Assembly: GCA_037783415.1 (NCBI GenBank)
Contig: JAZGTN010000002.1
Location: 620,001 to 684,000, forward strand
Source of the DNA: Leptasterias polaris
Taxonomy: Eukaryota > Echinodermata > Asteroidea > Forcipulatida > Asteriidae
Reading direction: 5' to 3'
DNA length: 64,000 bases
Under the pieces are notes generated by a model, which saw nothing but the letters and a program-made list of their open reading frames with translations, did no database searches and was not told the origin of the DNA. This document shows, one piece after another, positions 22,385 to 63,965 of this stretch; positions within the stretch are counted from its first letter, which is position 1; every line of letters starts with the position of its first letter. A program made the position numbers and the translations under genes.

Positions 22385-22500
22385 ATCCTTACGGATCCGG
22401 CTTGTGGGGTCCCTTCTCTGAAGAATTCCCCTGTGGGGTCCAAGAATTGAACAAAGAATTCCCTTGTGGGGTCCATTGTTCTGTTGTGTTTTGGACCCCC
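22385..22500. repeat. Short tandem repeat, CTTGTGGGGTCC units
   Basis: The words CTTGTGGGGTCC, CCTGTGGGGTCCAAGAATT and CCTTGTGGGGTCC recur at intervals of about 30-40 bases, followed by a C/A tract (22498-22516). No gene is evident. Confidence 0.5.
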
Positions 22501-22664
22501 CCCCCCAAAAAAAAAATGGGTATCCCACTTCCAGCATGTGGGGCTCATAATACAGTTGTTGTGTTCATTGACTGCAAGTAGAACAGACTCCACTAGTATT
22601 ACACTCCTCACAAAAGTAATACTCGTGTCAGTTAATTGGCACTACCCTGGCTTCATCGTGCGAT

Positions 22665-22862
22665 CTGCAGTTTCATAAAGCTGTTATGCAAAAAAATACA
22701 GCTTAGGAAATTTCTATGCTAAGCCAAAATGATTGGGGCACTCACAGTCAAAACAATAATTATAAACTATATGGAATTTTTGCTGGTAACCAGTTTCTGC
22801 TAAGCAATATTTGTCTGTGCTTAGCAATTTGTTGTGCTTACATGCTTTTGAAAATGGGTCCA
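22665..22862. mobile_element. Diverged MITE, GGCCCAATTTCATAAAGC family
   Basis: GTTTCATAAAGCTGTTATGC at the left, GCTAAGCAATATTTG/GCTTAGCAATTTG inside, and GCTTTTGAAAATGGGTCC at the right match the family seen intact at 16453-16643, with more mismatches in the ends. Confidence 0.6.
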
Positions 22863-23039
22863 GGTGTGCAATCACCACTGTTGGTTTTGAGTTTTTTTTT
22901 AATGGCCAGATGCTGAGGATTTGGCTGACGGGTGCATGTGCTGGAATCCTCTCCCCATTTGTATTGCTTCTTTTTAATACTATTTGTAGTATTATAAGTT
23001 GTTAGTAGTTTCTTTACGTTTTTAGTAGTTTCTCCACCT

Positions 23040-23190
23040 TTATTTTTTAGGGTTTCATGGATTTCCTGTTTATGTGTACAGTTGTTTGATAATTGTAATG
23101 GCTTGTTTTTCATCTTTATATCTGTAAAGCGCCTTGAACGTCTTTTTAGGCGGATTTTGGCGCTAAATAAATGCCTTTAATAAGAACATA
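23040..23190 (+). mobile_element. LINE 3' tail
   Basis: TCTGTAAAGCGCCTTGAACG and GGCGCTAAATAAATGCC resemble the conserved 3' ends of CR1/L2-type retrotransposons. No coding part is present. Confidence 0.4.
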
Positions 23191-23364
23191 CTCCACTATG
23201 TTCACTCCTCACAAAACCCGTCCACAGAGTAACTAAACATCAACGGAAATTCTAATCTTCAGATTCTATTCATGAAGAGTCTAGCTTGATCAAGATTTTT
23301 TTAAAATAGAATTTCCGCTTCATAAATTACCGATTAAAGTCATATCAAACGTTGGGGGCTCATA

Positions 23365-23476
23365 TTTGAGAACGGATTCTGTAAGGGGTTTAATTGTTGA
23401 GTCTGTTCTTGCAATACACACGCTGACTACAAGAACAGACTCAACAATTAAACCCCTTGCAGAACCCGTTCTCAAA
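23365..23476. repeat. Perfect-arm inverted repeat
   Basis: TTTGAGAACGG...GGGGTTTAATTGTTGAGTC and its complement form arms of about 48 bases around an ~18-base loop, with only a few differences. Direct copies of AACATCAACG flank the region at about 23228 and 23487, so it may be the core of a larger composite repeat. Confidence 0.7.
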
Positions 23477-23789
23477 GTATTTAAACATCAACGAAAGTTC
23501 TTAATGTAGATAATAGACAATAACGCCAACCTGTAAGAATTTCACTTCAAAAGGTGGTAGCATTGCTGAAAATCTGGTGCGGTTAAGTCCATGCCAGAAG
23601 AATAATCTGTAATTGGAAAACAAATCTGAAACACAATCTGAGAACTGTTTCATGCACAAATGTTTGTCAGATTGAAATGTTTTTTGAATCCCTCTCTCTA
23701 AACCACACTCTTTTGAAGGGAATCTGTTCTCAAAATAGTGTACATGACATTATCAACAGCTGTTAATAAGTATACATTAAGAGGAGCAA

Positions 23790-23885
23790 TTATGGTTGTG
23801 TCTTGCTCAAGGACACACATGTCATGACAGGGATTCAAACCTATACTCTGACTGAGCCACTGGAGTCGGGTTCACCAGACCTTGT
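23790..23885 (-). mobile_element. tRNA-derived SINE fragment
   Basis: On the minus strand it reads GTTTGAATCCCTGTCATGAC, then TGTGTCCTTGAGCAAGACAC and AACCATAATTG. This is the same SINE family as 27565-27735. Confidence 0.6.
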
Positions 23886-24177
23886 CTAAAAGCAAAACAC
23901 CTGTCCTATTAACTATAAGAGTATTTGCTTTAACTTAATTGTTGTCTGAAGTACATGCTATAACACTGGCTCTTCAAAAACTGAAGCCATATCCATTGTT
24001 TATATGCTGCCTGTTATCTGATTGTAGTATAAAGTACAAGTGTAAACGCCTACGTTAATTAGAGTGAAATTAAAATGATTCCATCTGTAGTGCTTTGGAA
24101 TGAATTTAAAGAAGGAAATAAGTTTTCTACCCATTTGCAAATTAACCTTTGATAAATACTGTGAAATTTGATTTCAG

Positions 24178-54674
<30,497 letters not shown>

Positions 54675-55426
54675 ATTTGGAAGTAAAACCATGTTCAATT
54701 CATTCATTCCCTAACGAACTCGAATGCGAAGCGAAGTTTGGCGTTCTAGACATCGATCCATTGCCCAGCACATGCTAAAGTTTTGTTTGTTTTGTTTTGT
54801 CGAGTCTTTTTTGTTTGCGCTGTTTTTTATGGTGTTCATTCATGTCGTGTTGAATCACGTCCCGCTTCGCATTTGATTAGGAGTGAACTATTAAACTTTA
54901 TGTAAGGATTGTAACCTTTTCTTTTTACAAACTAAAATTCAACAAGGGATGATTTTATAGATTCGGTTTATCAAGAGCGAGGATTATCAAGATTGGATTA
55001 TATGATTCAAATGCGTATTTCAGTTCTAAAGAGTATTCACGTGTCCATCTTTAAAAAGCAGCGAAGCGAACAAACTTGTTAATAACTACAACGGTTCTTT
55101 AAGAATCTAAACAGGTTACCAGCCAAGCATTTTCATTTACCCCGCCTACCTTAAGTTGTTTACTAGGGCCTTTCCTCATTCACTCACTCACTCACTCCCA
55201 AAATCCAACACTCAGCACCCAAACTGTTGGAACTCTGATTATAGTGGTATGCCTGATCCCATGTAACGCATTAACAGTTTACGAGGGGCCATTCAGTATG
55301 TTTAAAAAATGTCTATCTTTTTTTTTGATTTTTTTTTTACTCACCCACCCACTTCAAATTTCGATTTTTTAAATATTAACAGACTATTAATGAGCCTTAT
55401 ACATATAACATTATATACATGTCTCA

Positions 55427-56513
55427 AATAAAGCAGATATTTTAAAAATGTTCTCCCAGCTCGGGAGTTTTTAATGGCCTTTCCTGCTTCCAGCATGTAA
55501 TTTTTTAAGTTGAAACAGAAGAACAAATCCTGCCCCCCCTCCTATCGGGCACGAAGGTCAGCTCTCGAAACAAGGTTGACCGTCAACAAAGGAACATACT
55601 GCAAAAGATAACTTTTCTAGTATTTAAATTGAAAACTAAATTTCGATTTTCAGTTATTTCTCTTGACCCAACCTCCACAATTTCAAAACAAATATTGAAA
55701 TTCTTCAACATTGATTATTCCGATTGGCCCCTAATGCAGTCGTAATTTCACCAGAGTCAAACACAACATGCAGTAGGATTGGGGATGTTTTGGGTTTCAA
55801 GTTGTTTCTACTCAACGCTAGCTGGGGGGAAGAAAAGGCAAGATTTGGAAAAATATCCATTCAAAGAAAATATTTTAGATTTCAAGTTATACAAAAAATA
55901 ATCAATCAATCATTCAATCAATCAGTTTAGACGTAACATTTTAGCTTGACTCACTAGATTATGGTAGATGCGGCGGTTGGGGCCACACGGGGTTGGGTTG
56001 GGGTGGGGGGGGGGGGGGGGGGGGTACGCCTTGGTACTTGATATTGATACTAGGGAACTATTTTGAAGCAGTCGAACTTTCAGGTTTCGTAAGACGCGAT
56101 ACGGCACATAAGCGAGTGGGTTTTTGACTTATTCTTTGGCCAACAAGTCTAACTAGCACATGATAAGCATTTTTGTAATGGTTTCTCTTTTCATTGAAAT
56201 GCAAAACCTTACTCAGAGATCAAAGACAACAGTTAAAGTGCAGATTTTTTATTTTTTATTTAGTTACTGGTGCTAAAAATGGAATATATTAATTTCACAT
56301 AAATGTTTATTTCTTATTTTATTTTGCATTTAGTATAAGTATAATTGGCTTTTGGATATTGTGTTATTCACAATTTACGTATGTAAGTAACTGGCGAATC
56401 CATCCAAGATTTATAGATTATTTTGATAAAGTTTAGACTCTTACATGAATTCATCATTTTAATACAAGTCCATTTAAAAATATATGTTCACGGAAAGATG
56501 TTTCAAGAATAAA
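55427..56513 (+). promoter_or_regulatory. Candidate polyadenylation signals
   Basis: AATAAA occurs at 55427-55432 and 56508-56513 on the coding strand, 0.75 and 1.8 kb after the stop codon of the VWD-FN3 gene. Neither has a distinctive GT-rich element that I can single out. Confidence 0.3.
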
Positions 56514-57077
56514 GATCAATTAAAAAAAAAACACACCAACAACAACATAGAATTGACTCTTTATTACCATACGTGCCCGCTATTCAGAGTAATTCAAGTT
56601 AAAGTTTGTGCATTTTAGAATTAATGCAGTCTTCTTCTTTTATGTAGGCCTATTAGAAAATATACGGATAATCAAGAGCATTACGCCAATTTAAACAACA
56701 TACAAATTTACGTTCATTGATTAATTACAGTGAGAAATAAAATTAGCTGTTTCAAACTGCTTACAACCCCAAAATGACTTATTGTATGCAAACACATTAT
56801 GTTAATGACATGACTTTTCGACCTTGTCAGACATTTTATTTTAGCCTTTGAGAAAACCTTTGCGTGTTTGGCGTTAATATTAATATACCAACCAGTTAAA
56901 GACGTGCTGTTGCTACCGGGGTTTTTGGGTTCGATAAAATTAACTTACTTCATTTTTTCGTTCCGGTACATACTTTTTTAAATTTGTGTAACACACTGAT
57001 ATCATTTTACGAGTAAAGATTATATTAATAACAACAAAAGCTGGAGTTACCATTTCGTTTCAAGACTACAATAACAG
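55934..57077. other. Intergenic AT-rich DNA
   Basis: It contains a G-run at about 56006-56022 and, at 56735-56830, a segment sharing AATTAGCTGTTTCAAACTGC with 34195-34270. No gene is seen. Confidence 0.5.
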
Positions 57078-58097
57078 TGTGTTCATTAATGATACATACG
57101 CTTTGTTTAATTTGCTTCAGTGTGTCCGTTAATGCTACAGACGCTTTGTTAAATTGCTTCAGTGTGTCCGATATTGCTGCAGACACTTTGTTTAAATTGC
57201 TACTGTATGTCCATAAATGATACAGGCGCTTTGTTTAATCAGCACTGTGTTTAATTGCTTCAGAGTGTCCGTTAATGCTACAGACGCTTTGTTAAATTGC
57301 TACAGAGTGTCCGTTAATGCTACAGACGCTTTGTTTAACTTAATGCAGAGTGTCCGTTAATGCTATATACGCTTTGTTTCAACTGCTACAATGTGTCCGT
57401 TAATGCTACAGACGCTAAGTGTAATTGCTACAGAGTCGTCCGTAAGGCTACATACGCGTTGTTTAATTAGCTACAGTGTCTTCATTATTGATACAGACGC
57501 TTTGTTTAATTTGCTGCAGAATGTCCGGCAATGCTACAAAACGCTTAGTGTAATTGCTACAGTGTCCGTAAATGCTACATACGCGTTGTTTAATAAGCTA
57601 CAGTGTCTTCATTATTGATACAGACGCTTTGTTTAATTTGCTACAGTGTTTTAATTTTTGTTACAGACGCTTTGTTTAATTTGCTGCAGAATGTCCGTTA
57701 ATGCTACATACGCTTTGTTTAACTTGCTGCAGAGTGTTCGTTAACTAAGTAACACTTTGTTTAATTTGTTTATGCTATAGTCGCTTTGTTTTAAATATGC
57801 TACATACGCGTTGTTTAATTTGCTACAGCGTGTCCGCAAATGCTACATACGCTTTGTTAAATTTGCTACAGGTTGTCTGGTAATGCTACAAACGCTGTGT
57901 TTAATTTGCTACAGTGTGCCCATTATTGATACAGACGCTTTGTTTAACTTTCTACAAGGTGTCCGTTAATGCTACCGACGCTTTGTTTAATTGCTACAGA
58001 GTGTACGTTAATACTACAGACGCTTTTGTTTAACTTGATGCAGAGTGTCTGTTAACTGCTTACGTTTTGTTTAATTTGCTACAGCGTGTCCGTTAAT
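57078..58097. repeat. 43-bp minisatellite, block 1
   Basis: The unit ACAGACGCTTTGTTTAATTT, then GCTACAGTGTGTCCGTTAAT, then GCT recurs at 42-45-base spacing with many point changes (CATACGCGTTG, CATTATTGATACAG). About 24 copies occur here. The array continues after the insertion at 60193. Confidence 0.9.
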
Positions 58098-60192
58098 CAC
58101 CGGCGGCGGAACCGGGGGGGCAAGGGGGGCAGTTACCCCCCCCCCCACTTTTGAAAAGGTAGTCATTTTGCCCCCCCACTTTATATCGAGCTATTGAAAC
58201 CAAATTAGGGTTCACTGACAGCCCCGTTTGTAATATTATACACACCTTTAAGTTTCTCAAAATAATCTGATTCATATAGGCCTAACAAAAAAACAGCAAT
58301 TAACGCCAAACGTAGGCGAGTTGCCATCCCCGGACAATAGATTAGTAATGGCCCACGATGCACATTTCACCAGGCCTGCAGTGCGAGTCACAGCTGGTCG
58401 AGTGTACTGCATGGCCGGGCCATAACCAGCACATACGAGACTTGTAGCGATCGGGTGTAAAAATCGGCTGACTTTATAGCGGGCTGGGTCCGGAATCCCG
58501 GCTGCGCCACAACGTGTTTCCGTGCGTTATTCCCACTAGAAGCCGTCAGCCGCAATTACAGCCTTAGCCGCAATTTGATGCATAATCTCTGAGCCCGATC
58601 TCACACACGACTTCCTACCCCGGAATACAAATTTTACATTTAAATCAATTTTTGACCGTCAAGTTTTGTCCAAATTACGGGCAATGCATCTTTAACTTCT
58701 TCCTTTGCCATTCGTAATTTTTTCCCCCTGCCAAATTACTCTTTTATACGGGAGATTCGATAACGCGAGGTGCGAGGTGACATATATTGAACACCATACT
58801 TTTATGATAACTCACTTGTAATTGTTTAAATTTGCAAGTCAATAACATATTAAGCATTTGAAACCAACGGGCTAATTTGTCCATGATAAAATATATCTCA
58901 CGTCGTTCCGGCATTCAATGATTTTTCCCCCTTATGGATTGCCTGTGTAGTACTACACTTGAATTTGAGAAACGCCGGATAGTAATGTTTTTTTACCTGC
59001 GATGTTTTTAATGAATATGCATGAAACCAGATACCGACGAGATCCAAAATGAATATCATCACGCGTTGCTTCTTTTCCACATTTTTCATATTAGTCGGCT
59101 ATGTTCAGGGATTAAAAAGGTCTGCAATCCTCTACCTTTCCAAATTACACACCACATTTATGCCCTGGTTAAACTTATAATTTCATTTTTTAACAGTAAT
59201 CTGGTATAAATTATTATTATGTGACACCACTTTCGCAAAACAAAGGTTTGTCTGTAGGATATGGGTTTGCCGCCCACTTATTCATGGAATTTGCCGCCCA
59301 GTGATGAAAAGTAGGTAGCACCGCCCATAATGTTCTTATCAACAACGTCCGCAGTATTATTATTTAAAACAAAAACCTTTGCTGACAATGTAGGCCTACC
59401 CGTTTTGTACACAATATTCTGGGGACTTCATGCGGGCATTATCAGCCTAACCCAGACGAGTGGCAATAAGTTCTAACAAGAGGGAGGAGCATCATTGAAA
59501 AATATTAAATAAAATTAAAAGATTTATATGGATCAGAAGTGCTTAAAAAGTATGTCTTTTTTTCTAATGCATAAAGAGGCTTAATTTTTCACCCCCAAAA
59601 CGCCAAAAGCTCAAACTCAAGGGGGATTTTCCCCCAGGACCCCCACCGGGGCTTCGCCCCTGGACCCTACCAGGGGCCGTAAGGCCGGCCCCTGGACCCC
59701 ACCCAACACATTGGTTTTAGCCCCCTCCCGGTTGAACACCGGCCCAAGTATTTGCTTAAACTTGAACTCTTTAGTTAAAGCTTCTCAACTAAATCAATCT
59801 ATTTCTGATAATTCAGCAAAGAAGATTTCTTGTGCGCCCGTTTTGAAAAATGCTTGTCACCTTTCTAGAAAGAGTCTTGAGGTACAGTCGGGATTAACTC
59901 CAAAGATCATATGATTTATCTGCGTAAAAAAAATTGGTTCAGATAAATCACGTGAACTTAGTTTTTTGAAAATGCTCGATAACGGCCAAATTTGACGGTT
60001 TCGTTTGCAAAATTTAGGGATTGGTCTAATCTACTCCTGGAAGACCTCCAGAGTCATGTGTGGGTCTGTTTGTACCCCCAAAATTGCCCAACATACCCGG
60101 TGTGTGCCTATATACCTATGTTGTGCAAATGGAAATAAAATACATGGGGAAAAAATTTGCCCCCCACTTTTAAAAGTGTTCCGCCGCCGCTG
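58098..60192. mobile_element. hAT-like transposon, 2095 bp, 8-bp target duplication
   Basis: The flanks are exact copies of CCGTTAAT (58090-58097 and 60193-60200). The ends CACCGGCGGCGGAAC and the complement of GTTCCGCCGCCGCTG are inverted with one mismatch; the next bases are C/G runs and ACTTTTGAAAAG against CTTTTAAAAGT. An 8-bp duplication and CA(G) ends fit the hAT superfamily. GACCCCCACCGGGGCTTCGC and GGGGCCGTAAGGCCGGCCCC near 59640-59690 are small palindromes. No complete transposase frame is visible; the longest frames are below 70 codons, so it is non-autonomous or decayed. Confidence 0.88.
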
Positions 60193-60683
60193 CCGTTAAT
60201 GCTATATACGCTTTGTTTCAACTGCTACAATGTGTCCGTTAATGCTACAGACGCTTAGTGTAATTGCTACAGTGTTTTCTTAAATGCTACATACGCGTTT
60301 AATTAGCTACAGTGTCTTCATTATTGATACAGACGCTTTGTTTAATTTGCTGCAGAATATCCGTTAATGATACAGACGATTTGTTTAATTGCTACAGTGT
60401 CCGTAAACGCTACATACGTATTGTTTAATTTGCTACAGTGTGTCCGTAAACGATACAGACGCTGTGTTTTATTGCTACAGAGTGTCCGCAAATGCTACAT
60501 ACGCTTTGTTAAATTTGCTACAGGTTGTCTGGTAGTGCTACAAACGCTGTGTTTAATTTGCTACAGTGTGTCCATTAATGATACAGACGCTTTGTTTAAA
60601 TTGCTACAGAGTGTCCATGAATGCTACGTGTTGTTTAATTTTATACAGTGTGTTCATTAATGACAGACGCTTTGTTTTAGTCC
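60193..60683. repeat. 43-bp minisatellite, block 2
   Basis: About 11 diverged copies of the same unit as block 1. Frames read through it only by chance. Confidence 0.9.
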
Positions 60684-60685
60684 TA

Positions 60686-61331
60686 GCCCTGGCGGCCTTT
60701 CACTTTCGTATTATACTACAGTGACGTCCTGGATATCAGGGTCCATTTCTGGGGCGGAAAAATTTCCAAAGTTTCATAACTCAAATCTTACCTTCACGAA
60801 GCCACTAATTCACCGGATTCACATTCCATGGCAGCAAACATTTTTCTGAGGTGGGTTTTGGACGTCATATATTCCTCATAAATCCGTCATTTTCGTGAAA
60901 CAATGCAGCTCTGAACGTTAAAAAATACCCATTCTGTTCGTCTTCTCACGGTTGTCTGTCGTGTGTACGCATACATTCGCGTTTAAGACGCAGGATGAAT
61001 GACGTGCATATCTTGCGTTGCGTTGGCTGTGCAATCGCCCACGTCTCAGTTTTTCTTAATAAACTGTGTTTTAAAATTTGCAGATTTTTTAAACGTTGAG
61101 AGCTGCATTATTTCTTGAAAACGAAGGATTAATGAGGAATATATGACGAACAAAACCCACCGCAGAAAAATTTATGCCGCCATGGAATGTGAATCCGGTG
61201 AAGCCACAAATTTCACCGGATTTACATTTGAGTTATGAAGTTTTACAATTTTTTCGTCCCAGAAACGGGCCCTTACAATATTTAGGACTCTGTATCTGTG
61301 TACAGCACAGAGGAAGAGTCCTATATAGGGC
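60686..61331. mobile_element. Foldback MITE, GCCC-ended family, in the minisatellite
   Basis: The left end TA|GCCCTGGCGGCC and right end AGTCCTATATAGGGC|TA are flanked by TA. Long arms are visible: CACCGGATTCACATTCCATG and its complement, ACGTCATATATTCCTCAT and complement, AATGCAGCTCT and complement. The arms are about 200 bases around a ~130-base centre. Both flanks are minisatellite DNA. Confidence 0.8.
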
Positions 61332-61333
61332 TA

Positions 61334-61620
61334 CGAAGTGTCCGTGAATTCTACATGTATACGCATTGTTTAAATTGCTACAGTGTGTCTAATAATGATA
61401 CAGACACTTTGTTTAATTTGCTACAGCGAGTCCGTTAATGCTATAGACGTTTTGTTTAATATTATATACAGTGTCCGTGAATGCTACATACGCGTTGTTG
61501 TAAGTCGCTTTGTTTAATTTGCTACAGAATGTCGATAATACAGACGCTTTGTTTAATTTGCTACAGACGTGTGTCCGTCAATGCTACAGACGCTGTGTTA
61601 AATTGGCTACAGCAGTATAC
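61334..61620. repeat. 43-bp minisatellite, block 3
   Basis: Six to seven copies of the unit follow the foldback element, ending near TTGGCTACAGCAG. Confidence 0.85.
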
Positions 61621-62544
61621 AGATGTTGTTCTTGGCGCAAAATATGAGAGCAAAGTGAAAGTTTTTGTTTCACACTTGGGAAAATTCTCCCTTCCTTTAA
61701 ATTGTTATCCTTATAGTACACCGTAAACAGTGGTAAAATTTTGAACCATTTTCCCCTTTATGCAGATCGTCTAACTATTAAGTCGTTTTTCAAAAGGGTG
61801 CTCTTTAAAAACAATTTAAAAAACCAATTGCAAAGAATAGATTTCTTTTGAATAGACACTTGAAAAATACAAAGAAAACAATTTTAAACTGCCGGTTTGA
61901 GTCGAAGTATACGGCTACTCAAAATAAAAGTAAAACCAACGGAATCGAAGTTGTAACGGCTTAATTAAAAAGAGAACCGGGTGATTTCCGGGAACCACTT
62001 GAGTTGGCTGAAGTATAATTCGGTAATTATTATGAAGTTGTTTGAGTGGTTTGTGATTGATTAACATTGAAATATAATTCAATTTATATATAGTGTGTTT
62101 AGTACTGTACACTGAGCTACTAAATCACAAATAAAGCAATACAAATAATGTTTATGGCATTTTGTTGATAATTAATCTGTTTACTCAATTCACATGATGT
62201 CATCACACACACTACATCTCGGCGGAGTCAGATTTCCTTGGTTGTTTAACTGTTCAGTACAATTTTTTTGAATACGGACGTACGCTCGGTTAGATGAACA
62301 CCAAATATCTTAAATTATTTTTTTTGGTCTCCCAAAAATGGCTGACCATTAGGGGACAGACATCGTTTGACGTCAGCACAGACCATTTGTTTTTTAAATG
62401 CAGCGTGATGCTCCACCAACAACTATAGTTAAAACCGTGCCAAGAAAAATATTATTCTTCTACGTCATGGATGTGTTTGTTGTGTCGGATTTGACTTTCA
62501 TAATCATCAATATTGTCCACATTGATTTCCATTCACTAAAAATA
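61621..62544. other. Intergenic DNA downstream of the GPCR
   Basis: No repeat or gene is recognised. This is the 3' side of the minus-strand GPCR gene. Confidence 0.5.
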
Positions 62545-63726
62545 TCACTGAAAAGAGTCAACATTTTGTTGATCAGAGTTTGCAGGGTTGAACTCACTTT
62601 GCTTTGCCACTCTTGATGACACAGTAGCCGCTGAGGTTGACGGTTGTCGGTCTACACCTCCGCAAGTCGAGCAGCCGAACGCCTGCAAGATTGCCGCCCT
62701 GTAGCGAGCATTGGTCGTGTTGTAGATGATCGGGTTAACCGCAGAGTTGACCAGAGAGAGAAACACGGTTATAGGCCACAGGATGGTGATCTGCCCCTGC
62801 TGTACTATGGATATACCGCTTGCTGCCTTGATCAGGCCCAAGACGTTCAGAATGATGACTCGAGGAGATTGAAGTAAGAAGTAGGCAATGCTGCTGAAAA
62901 TCAACATCTTGGCTACTTGCCTACGAATTATCTTCTTCTTCTCGGCTTGCTGATTGCCTCCATCGGTCGAAGTGGCGAAAGTGTGCAGACCCAGGCGGCG
63001 AACGATACGGTAGTACATGTAGCTGTTGATGAACAAACCGATAATCCAGAACCCAACGTACAGAATCTGCGTGCAGAGGGTGACCAACGGTTCCCCAGGC
63101 AAGCAAAAGTTTACGGTGCTGGGACGCGTGCGGCTGCTAGCTTCGGTGTCATCCGGCCAAATGACGCAGCCGAGGCGGTACCTTGACAGGCGAAACGCCA
63201 CGGCGAAAGAACATCCTACTGCCACTGCCCAGAATATGGTGACCAGTAACAACGCTCGACGGGAGCTTCTCGACTGCCTGCTCTTAAGAGGGTGACAGAT
63301 GGCGTAAAATCGCTCAACAGCTACAAGGGTCACCATCAAGTTAGATCCGAAGTAGAGAACGTCGAGGGAGAAAGTTACGACCGCGCACCCAAGCATCGAC
63401 GAAACAACAAACGTATTGGCGACATCGGGTGCGATGAAATAGGCTCCGGTATTATACCCTGCAAATATTGAAATGTAGAGGAGATCAGACACGGCCAGGT
63501 TTGCTAGGTAAAAATTTGTGATGGTCTGCATTTCTTTCACCCTGAAGAGAGTGAAAAGGAATGCCAAGTTACCCGGCACTCCGATGGCGACGGCTATGGG
63601 TACCCCGACTAAGGCGAGCAAGATCTCGTTCTGAGAGCGGGTCCAGAATCTCGCCGTAGCGTCATCCGTGAAGTCGATCACAAAATCTCCTCCGTTGCAA
63701 ACTTCAGTTTCGTTGGATGCTTCCAT
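62545..63726 (-). CDS. Class A (rhodopsin-type) GPCR, neuropeptide-receptor-like
   Basis: An intact, intronless 393-residue frame. N-glycosylation site NET at residue 5. TM1 carries GN at 52-53, TM2 LAVSDLLY with D81, TM3 a cysteine at 114 and ERF at 138-140 followed by YAICHPL. TM7 has NPIIY at 331-335, and GCSTC at 351-355 may be palmitoylated. TM6 reads YFLLQSPR and lacks the usual CWxP. PGNLAFL, TITNFYLANLAVSDL and VERFYAICHPLK resemble receptors for TRH, neuromedin U and ghrelin-type peptides, so a peptide ligand is likely, but the ligand is unknown. The receptor would sit in the plasma membrane and couple to G proteins. Single-exon structure is common in this family. Confidence 0.93.
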   Translation of the reverse strand: MEASNETEVCNGGDFVIDFTDDATARFWTRSQNEILLALVGVPIAVAIGVPGNLAFLFTLFRVKEMQTITNFYLANLAVSDLLYISIFAGYNTGAYFIAPDVANTFVVSSMLGCAVVTFSLDVLYFGSNLMVTLVAVERFYAICHPLKSRQSRSSRRALLLVTIFWAVAVGCSFAVAFRLSRYRLGCVIWPDDTEASSRTRPSTVNFCLPGEPLVTLCTQILYVGFWIIGLFINSYMYYRIVRRLGLHTFATSTDGGNQQAEKKKIIRRQVAKMLIFSSIAYFLLQSPRVIILNVLGLIKAASGISIVQQGQITILWPITVFLSLVNSAVNPIIYNTTNARYRAAILQAFGCSTCGGVDRQPSTSAATVSSRVAKQSEFNPANSDQQNVDSFQ

Positions 63727-63816
63727 TTTAATAAGTTCTGTGATAAGGTGGACATGTAGATTTTATACGCAGTTGAGATGCATGCTGTGGATGGTTTTTT
63801 TAAAGATTGAGCTGCT

Positions 63817-63827
63817 CTTATATATAG
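63817..63827 (-). promoter_or_regulatory. TATA-like box of the GPCR gene
   Basis: On the minus strand the text is CTATATATAAG, about 90-100 bases upstream of the start codon at 63724-63726. The spacing leaves room for a short 5' UTR if there is no upstream exon. Confidence 0.5.
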
Positions 63828-63884
63828 CTCGGATGTGAATAGCGTGATGTCGTATTTGCTCTGAGCATGCGTAGACTATACTTT

Positions 63885-63965
63885 GTAATAATAATAATAA
63901 TAATAGTGGCTTCTTATATAGCGCTCATATCCGTCACTAGTGACGCTCAAGGCGCTTCAACAGTC
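63885..63965 (-). mobile_element. LINE/SINE 3' tail
   Basis: On the minus strand, GAAGCGCCTTGAGCGTCACT, then GAGCGCTATATAAGAAGCC and a TTATTA run, which is the common tail of CR1/L2-type elements. It lies about 60 bases upstream of the TATA-like box. Confidence 0.45.

Noticed and set aside
22312..22581. Signal-peptide exon of the VWD-FN3 gene (MALINGQLVAVALLTC...)
   Set aside because: The hydrophobic stretch is short, the frame runs into tandem GTGGGGTCC repeats, and no donor in a fitting phase was convincing.
57078..61620. CRISPR-like array
   Set aside because: Eukaryotic context; units are head-to-tail minisatellite copies without unique spacers.
62917..63295. Plus-strand frames of 89 codons
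   Set aside because: Antisense shadows of the GPCR coding sequence.
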